This document shows positions 5,788 through 10,511 of a stretch of DNA of 10,511 nucleotides, piece by piece. Under the pieces are notes generated by a model. The model saw only the letters and a list, made by a program, of their open reading frames with translations. It was not told where the DNA came from and searched no databases. Location: contig DAIDKJ010000038.1 in assembly GCA_027450105.1 (NCBI GenBank), positions 1-10,511 on the forward strand, in the 5' to 3' direction. The position numbers and the translations under genes were made by a program. Origin of the DNA: Ferrovum sp. (GTDB lineage: Bacteria > Pseudomonadota > Gammaproteobacteria > Burkholderiales > Ferrovaceae). The first letter of the stretch is position 1, and each line of letters opens with the position of its first letter.

Positions 5788-6603
5788 CTACTGTTGCAAG
5801 CCCGCCCAAAAGAATCCGTTGCTCTGAGTGGCATTCAGGGCGCCCACATACAAAGTCGGTTTCGTCGCATTCGGCGCTGTATACAGAAAAGCGATCCCGG
5901 ATACGCTCGTAACACCCGCAGGCAAACACCCCGCACCGCTCTGCGCCAGTTGAATGTCATAGACATCCAGGGTGGTGCCGTGCGGTGCTGCATGCCCGGA
6001 CAGGGTACAGGCACTGCTGCCACCCGTAATGGAGCCGGTTGCGTCGATGGTCAAGGTCAGTGCCGTACCGTTATACAGATAAGGCGCACTGTAACTACCC
6101 GTCAAGGCCGACTGTTGCGCCGGACTGGAATACGGCGGTTGTGTCAAATACACGGAGGTATAGGTATTCAGGTTGGTTCCATTGGAAAAACTGGTCTCGA
6201 TGGACAACCCACCTGCAACCGTTGCCGAGGCCGGGGAATAAGTTCCAACAAAGATGGCCCCCGTGGTTTGGGTATTGGCGGTGACATTGTATTCCGTGAG
6301 GTTGCCCGTCAACACTGCACCACCGGCCTGCACCATGCCATGATCCACCAAGGAAACCTGCGATCCACTCAGGATGAAACTGTACATTTCTCCGGTTTCC
6401 AGAATGGCGGCCAACTGAGGTGCCCCCAAAATGGTCGTTCCCACAGCCAACCCCTGGATCGCACTGGGTCCCGACGCGACACCACCCGTTCCGCTGCCAC
6501 CGCCGCATCCCGCCAGAATCATGGCGAGCCCGCCCGTCGAAAACACCAGCGCCTGATGGCGCCAACGGGCCCAAGTGAGCTTGAAAAGCCCCCTTTGGAA
6601 CAT
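5788..6603 (-). CDS. Putative secreted lipoprotein of unknown function
   Basis: I do not recognise a function. With the start at 6603 the protein has 271 residues and a clean lipoprotein signal: basic n-region (R4, K8, R13, R15), hydrophobic core, and a lipobox ILAGC with the lipidated C33, followed by a GGGSGTGG linker. Longer in-frame starts (6714, 6687, 6651) would put 16 or more extra residues before the signal. AGGGG lies 10 nt upstream of this ATG. The mature part is rich in Gly, Ser, Thr and Ala with beta-strand alternation, and the second half follows a scheme common in proteobacterial lipoproteins: LTGSYS, LTLTIDATGSITGGSSACTL, a DVYDIQL strand, AGCLPAG, GIAFLY and a final GFFWAGLQQ. 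Two Cys (in SSAC and GAGC) could form a disulfide in the periplasm. It stands alone, convergent to the nucleotidase and 159 nt downstream of the GH57 stop. The base after C33 codes Gly, so outer-membrane sorting is expected; this is inference. Confidence 0.75.
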   Translation of the reverse strand: MFQRGLFKLTWARWRHQALVFSTGGLAMILAGCGGGSGTGGVASGPSAIQGLAVGTTILGAPQLAAILETGEMYSFILSGSQVSLVDHGMVQAGGAVLTGNLTEYNVTANTQTTGAIFVGTYSPASATVAGGLSIETSFSNGTNLNTYTSVYLTQPPYSSPAQQSALTGSYSAPYLYNGTALTLTIDATGSITGGSSACTLSGHAAPHGTTLDVYDIQLAQSGAGCLPAGVTSVSGIAFLYTAPNATKPTLYVGALNATQSNGFFWAGLQQ

Positions 6604-6762
6604 GGTGAACACACCCCTGCCCCCTGCTGCATCCATCTTTCGTGGTTCCATGCCTGTTACGCGCTTACCTCTGCTGAATATTGCCATTTCGCTCCAGTTT
6701 TCCAGTCGATCCATTCAAAACGTCACATAGTATCCTGAATCCACATCTCTGCCCACCTACGC
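6604..6762 (-). other. Leader region of the lipoprotein gene
   Basis: These 159 nt separate the GH57 stop from the chosen lipoprotein start. The frame remains open through most of it (to 6714), so the start could be further upstream, for instance at 6687, which has GGAG four nt ahead. A GATACTATG stretch on the minus strand (about 6727-6735) is a loose -10-like candidate, with no convincing -35. No terminator for the GH57 genes is seen. Confidence 0.25.
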
Positions 6763-8808
6763 TTACAGCGGGCTGAAGGTCATGCGGATTTCCAGGGGGC
6801 GGATGAGGGCAGAGGCACTCCAGGATAAATGCAGCGTCATGGCCTGCATGATTTTTTCAAAACCAGCCTCGGATTGGGAAACGCTCATCAGCGGCGCTGC
6901 CTGAAAGTGGCAAGGTTGGTTCATACTGAACAGCACCCGTCCCCCCAATACCTCATCGCGCAACACCCATTGAAGGACGTCCCGACGTTCGTGGGTTTGA
7001 CCAAATCCACCCAGAATTTCACCAGCCACTTCCAAGCAACCGGCCGGGCCATCACAACTGGGCATCGCCAGATTGATTTCCACTTCCAGATCTGCCTGGG
7101 GCGGAGCATGGAAATCGTAAGAGACGATCAGGGTTTGTGGAGCGATGCGATACGTTTTGGTCAGATCGATCCCCGCTTCTTGTAACGGGGGGAGTGCGTT
7201 GAAGACCAGGGATGTGGCGTCCGTGTCCACACCTGTGGGAACATAGCGGATTAGTGTTGCAGCAGTACGCCCTTGCTCGGGCATGACAAGCCGGTCGATG
7301 AACAAGGATCGGGGCCATTCATCCGTGAGTAAATCCTGCGGCTGGATGTCATGCTTGAAGCTGACCTGCTCATGGGGATTGGCAATTCCATCGCCTGCCG
7401 GTTTGTTTTCCGAAGCGAGAGAAGCCTGTGCCTTGCCATGATAATGTTCTTCCTGACGCCTCAGGGTGTCGGCAAAATTGTGATTGAGACGATAGCTGTC
7501 CAGTTCCAGCACATCCGCCAAACCTTGGGAGCGCACCACGATCTGTACCGACTCGTCATGCAGAAAATACTCTTCATACCCATCCAGATCCAGATCGATA
7601 GCGCTACAAGGAGAGCGCGGATTCACCGTATCCAGCAAAAATTCCAGGCGCACCAGGGCATGATAAATGGCACGGCGCAAATGCGGCAGATAAAGACCCC
7701 CAAACAATCCATGCCAGTAGGCATCGTTGGCTTGCGCTTCGTACAGGTGATCCCGCATTTCTGCAGTTTTACGCGTTTCAGTCAATTGATTGAAACGATT
7801 GGACAAAGACACCATGCGCTTATGCATCCAGTTGGATTCCGGATAGCGACTCAAAAAATTGCGCCAGATACCCCCCCGGATAAACGCCTTTTGGCTGGCG
7901 TATAGTCCATCCTGCCTGGATCGATTCACGAGGTCGGAAAATACCCGCGCCGGTTGTGCTGGTAAAGTCCACTCATTCATCTCCACGTAGGAGGTTGTGG
8001 GCAGGTACACCACACCGCGAGTGCGGGAATGTTGATGGTAATCGCTATACCGCATGGGCCGGATGACGGGAGAATCCAGCACGCCTTGAATAAACTGCTC
8101 GAGCCATCCTCGTTGGTATACCCAGTCATAGGTTTCTGGCCAGATGCCAAATTTTTCGATATCGTCAAAATAAATGGCAGCAGGCATCTCATCCGCGCTA
8201 GCCAATTCCTCCAGATAACCGACGACCTCTCGTGCCGGAGAAAAAGGAATCCGATAGCGTAGCGCTTCGGATATGGGGTAGATATCCAGCCGACGTCCGT
8301 CTTCTTCGGTGCTGAAATACCCGTTCAGGACTGCTGCATCCTGCCCGGCGCAGAGAAAATGATAATCATCCACGGTGACATATTTAACCCCACAGGCCAC
8401 GAGCGAAGGGACCACCGTGGAATCCCACACACGCTCGGTCAACCAGGCTCCCTGGGGGCGTTGGGCAAAGGCTTGCTCCAGACGTTCCGACATCAGATTG
8501 ACCTGTCCGATGCGATCGCGCACCGGGATCGACGCCAGCACGGGCTCGGTATACCCGGCAGTAAATAACTCTGCCTGGCCACGCAACACCATGGCCCGCA
8601 GCAGATTCATGTCATCGGGAAATTTGCGTTGCAAGTTGGCCAATAACCAGCCACTGATGTGAATGGAAAAATGAAACCGGGGGAAACGGTTCATCATGCG
8701 CAAAAAAGGTTGATAGCACCGCAAATGCGCATCATCGATCACTTCGTTGAAATTACCCACGGGTTGATGGGCATGCACCCCTAGCAGCAAGGCGATTTGT
8801 TTCGACAT
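6763..8808 (-). CDS. GH57 4-alpha-glucanotransferase / alpha-amylase-like enzyme
   Basis: Glycoside hydrolase family 57 enzyme of the Thermococcus-type 4-alpha-glucanotransferase subgroup, which moves alpha-1,4-glucan segments between chains in the cytoplasm. The family motifs are visible: LLLGVHAHQPVGNF near the N-terminus (HAHQP about residues 12-16), AGYTEPVLASIP around 84-95, WLTERVWD around 122-129 with the predicted nucleophile E125 (E123 in the T. litoralis enzyme), and YFDDIEKFGIWPETYDWVYQ from about 213 with the acid Asp at 215/216. Central segments YLPTTSYVEMNEW, YPESNWMHKRM and NDAYWHGLFGGLYLPHLR match the DUF1925/DUF1926 C-terminal parts of this group. The 681 residues compare with about 660 in the archaeal enzyme. 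I chose ATG 8808 (GGAG 11 nt upstream); a GTG at 8820, overlapping the upstream stop as GTGA, is an alternative adding four residues. No signal peptide. It follows the other GH57 gene directly. Confidence 0.88.
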   Translation of the reverse strand: MSKQIALLLGVHAHQPVGNFNEVIDDAHLRCYQPFLRMMNRFPRFHFSIHISGWLLANLQRKFPDDMNLLRAMVLRGQAELFTAGYTEPVLASIPVRDRIGQVNLMSERLEQAFAQRPQGAWLTERVWDSTVVPSLVACGVKYVTVDDYHFLCAGQDAAVLNGYFSTEEDGRRLDIYPISEALRYRIPFSPAREVVGYLEELASADEMPAAIYFDDIEKFGIWPETYDWVYQRGWLEQFIQGVLDSPVIRPMRYSDYHQHSRTRGVVYLPTTSYVEMNEWTLPAQPARVFSDLVNRSRQDGLYASQKAFIRGGIWRNFLSRYPESNWMHKRMVSLSNRFNQLTETRKTAEMRDHLYEAQANDAYWHGLFGGLYLPHLRRAIYHALVRLEFLLDTVNPRSPCSAIDLDLDGYEEYFLHDESVQIVVRSQGLADVLELDSYRLNHNFADTLRRQEEHYHGKAQASLASENKPAGDGIANPHEQVSFKHDIQPQDLLTDEWPRSLFIDRLVMPEQGRTAATLIRYVPTGVDTDATSLVFNALPPLQEAGIDLTKTYRIAPQTLIVSYDFHAPPQADLEVEINLAMPSCDGPAGCLEVAGEILGGFGQTHERRDVLQWVLRDEVLGGRVLFSMNQPCHFQAAPLMSVSQSEAGFEKIMQAMTLHLSWSASALIRPLEIRMTFSPL

Positions 8809-8816
8809 GGTCTGTT

Positions 8817-10511
8817 TCACTCCGTTGTGCGACGCATGGCTCCGCCTGCCTGATCCGACGCACTACCCAGGCTCAAAGGCTGGAGAAGTCTTGGCGGGGC
8901 CGGCAGCTTCAGCAAATGATAAAGATTGGTAAGATTATGACGGTACAGTTTGTCAAAAGAACGAACACTTTGCGCGTTGTTATACTCTCCAAACCACCAA
9001 AACCAATCCGAGCCCTCACAGATGCTCAATTGCCGCTGCGCGCGTTGCGCTTCTTCCGCGTTGAGAACATGGCTACTTAGCACCTGGTCATAGTGATGTT
9101 TGGCTTCCACCAACAAATCCCAGGCCAGATTTTTAGCGGGGTCACCAATCCAGGTGCTTAACGTGCCATAAACCCAACTGCCGGAAACCAGATGCGTCAA
9201 CGCCGCAGGAACAATGTGTGCGGGTTCCTGCCGCGTCTTCTGAAAGGCCATGAGGTCCAGGCAATGGGAAAACGTAGTGGGGTTGATGAAAGGATGTTTC
9301 TGCAAGGCCTGGTACAAGGCGCTAAGAAAATAATGCCCGTTGTAGGGATAGTACTCCCAGGCGTTCTCGCCATCGAGCACGATAGTCACCACCGGCTCCC
9401 GGTGAAGCTCTGTTTCCTGATAGATGGTTTCCAGAGTATGAATGAAGTCCTGGGCCGCATCTTCCCCATTCCATTTGGCATATTCGAAGCCGATTTTATC
9501 GGAGAGTACATCGTCCCGGAAAAAACAGGTGATCTCCCCGTGAGGGGTCGCATACTGATAGGGCGTATACAGCCATCGCTTGCGCTCGCCCAAGGAAGAC
9601 TCCCCAATGCCTGCACGCAGACTATTGGCAAGGATGGTTTCGCCCGTGGCGCACCATTGACAACCCACTTCAGCCATGACGTCCAGCGCTGCGGAAGAAA
9701 TTGCCCCTTCTGAAGGCCACATCCCCCGCGCCTGTTGCCCAAAAAAGTGCTGGTGTCGGGTTTGAGCCTCGTGTAACTGGGCCTTTGAGCGCACCCGACC
9801 ACCAGGATAAGCGGGGGCTTTTGGCAGTGACGTACTTGGATCGGCTTCGCGCGCCACCTTGAAGTCCAGTAACAAGGGTACGATGGGATGAAACGCAGGG
9901 GTAGTGGATAATTCCACCTGATTGTTATCCTGTAACGCGCGATAGCGAGGGATGATTTGAGCGATCAACTCCCCGATGAAATCGAACAACGCCCGTCGAT
10001 CGTCCCCGGAAAACAAGGTTCCCTTGGCCATGAGACGCAGCACCAAGGGGTTGGTCCGGCGTATGCTTTCCCCCATCCAGGCCAGGTGATACCACATCAG
10101 GACATCTGCCAGATACTGGGGCGAGAAATAGGCCTGCAAAGAGGTATCGTCGGCAAGCGGTTGCACGCTGCGCAGCAAATCATACAATCGACTGAAGGCC
10201 GGATAGGGTGCAATCATCTTGTCATGATTGCAGCGAAAACAGGACTCCAGAATCAATTGCCGCTCGGGTTCTGACAGGTGCTCCAAATCCTTGCGGTGCA
10301 GTAAAGCCAACAAGGGATCACGCAGATTGCCCGTTACAAACTGCTGCCGATAGTCTTCCAGTTGATCCAGAAGGGATGGAACCAGATTCACCACACAGGA
10401 CAGACCCGGAACCTGTTCCAAGTGCCAGGCCATGTCGGTGTAATCCTTGATGGCGTGGAGATACGTCCAGGGTAGCTTGAATTGGTAATCACGAGCACTG
10501 CGATAATCCGG
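8817..10511 (-). CDS. GH57 alpha-amylase-like glycoside hydrolase, start cut off by the window edge
   Basis: The frame is open to the right edge; the ATG at 10433 is internal, because the 26 codons before it read PDYRSARDYQFKLPWTYLH and AIKDYTD, the expected family N-terminus right after the HMHQP motif. Only about 10-15 residues should be missing; 564 are visible. The catalytic motifs are intact: GMWPSEGAIS with the predicted nucleophile Glu at 9708-9710, and IVLDGENAWEYYPYNG with the acid Asp at 9372-9374. Other recognisable blocks are VPGLSCVVNLVPSLLDQLEDY, YFSPQYLADVLMWYHLAWMGE and the C-terminal EGSDWFWWFGEYNNAQSVRSFDKLYRHNL. No secretion signal is visible. The enzyme probably cleaves or rearranges glycogen or maltodextrin; exact specificity (amylase, branching, pullulan) cannot be read from motifs. 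Its stop overlaps the possible GTG start of the next GH57 gene, so the two are one transcription unit. Confidence 0.88.
   Translation of the reverse strand, partial: PDYRSARDYQFKLPWTYLHAIKDYTDMAWHLEQVPGLSCVVNLVPSLLDQLEDYRQQFVTGNLRDPLLALLHRKDLEHLSEPERQLILESCFRCNHDKMIAPYPAFSRLYDLLRSVQPLADDTSLQAYFSPQYLADVLMWYHLAWMGESIRRTNPLVLRLMAKGTLFSGDDRRALFDFIGELIAQIIPRYRALQDNNQVELSTTPAFHPIVPLLLDFKVAREADPSTSLPKAPAYPGGRVRSKAQLHEAQTRHQHFFGQQARGMWPSEGAISSAALDVMAEVGCQWCATGETILANSLRAGIGESSLGERKRWLYTPYQYATPHGEITCFFRDDVLSDKIGFEYAKWNGEDAAQDFIHTLETIYQETELHREPVVTIVLDGENAWEYYPYNGHYFLSALYQALQKHPFINPTTFSHCLDLMAFQKTRQEPAHIVPAALTHLVSGSWVYGTLSTWIGDPAKNLAWDLLVEAKHHYDQVLSSHVLNAEEAQRAQRQLSICEGSDWFWWFGEYNNAQSVRSFDKLYRHNLTNLYHLLKLPAPPRLLQPLSLGSASDQAGGAMRRTTE

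Noticed and set aside
5794..6738. A 314-codon open frame on + opposite the lipoprotein gene
   Set aside because: Its protein is Arg/Gln/Gly-rich without family signals, whereas the minus frame has a perfect lipobox and beta-rich secreted composition. It is the antisense shadow of a low-stop GC-rich gene.
10433..10433. ATG at 10433 as the start of the GH57 gene
   Set aside because: The same frame continues to the window edge with conserved GH57 N-terminal sequence, so the gene starts beyond 10511.

Overview
The window is a dense, ordinary bacterial chromosomal segment with no RNA genes, mobile elements, phage genes or CRISPR that I can see. Protein resemblances (a BtuM-type solitary B12 transporter, a TonB-dependent BtuB, a pair of GH57 enzymes, an outer-membrane-type lipoprotein) suggest a Gram-negative proteobacterium, most likely a betaproteobacterium of the Thiobacillus/Nitrosomonadales kind. 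That taxonomic call is inference from family memory only.

The left half (1-5697, all on +) is a vitamin B12 uptake and salvage locus. A 5'-truncated btuB (outer-membrane corrinoid receptor) is followed by cobU/cobP (cobinamide kinase and guanylyltransferase), cobC (alpha-ribazole phosphatase), cobS (cobalamin synthase), a small six-helix membrane protein that I assign to the BtuM family of ECF-type B12 transporters, and cobO/btuR (corrinoid adenosyltransferase). cobU-cobC and cobC-cobS overlap by 4 and 3 nt, which indicates one operon. The logic is: BtuB brings corrinoid across the outer membrane, BtuM across the inner membrane, CobO adds the adenosyl group, CobU makes AdoCbi-GDP, CobS attaches alpha-ribazole and CobC removes the phosphate. 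No btuCDF, cobT or cbiB lies in the window. The last + gene is a PF06189-type (cN-I-like) 5'-nucleotidase with its own strong Shine-Dalgarno; its link to B12 is uncertain.

The right half is on the - strand. An unassigned secreted lipoprotein (5788-6603) converges on the nucleotidase. Upstream of it are two GH57 alpha-glucan enzymes whose coding regions abut: an alpha-amylase-like GH57 running off the right edge (8817-10511), followed by a GH57 4-alpha-glucanotransferase-like enzyme (6763-8808). Both keep their catalytic residues and probably act together on glycogen or maltodextrin in the cytoplasm.

There is no gene-free stretch over 300 nt. The gaps that may hold something are 3998-4099 (an imperfect 17-nt direct repeat before cobO), 4715-4785 (a possible hairpin), 5698-5787 (convergent gap) and 6604-6762 (lipoprotein leader). 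I found no convincing terminator or sigma70 promoter. I do not see a wholly new system; the most informative point is the BtuM-based salvage operon with a nucleotidase at its end.
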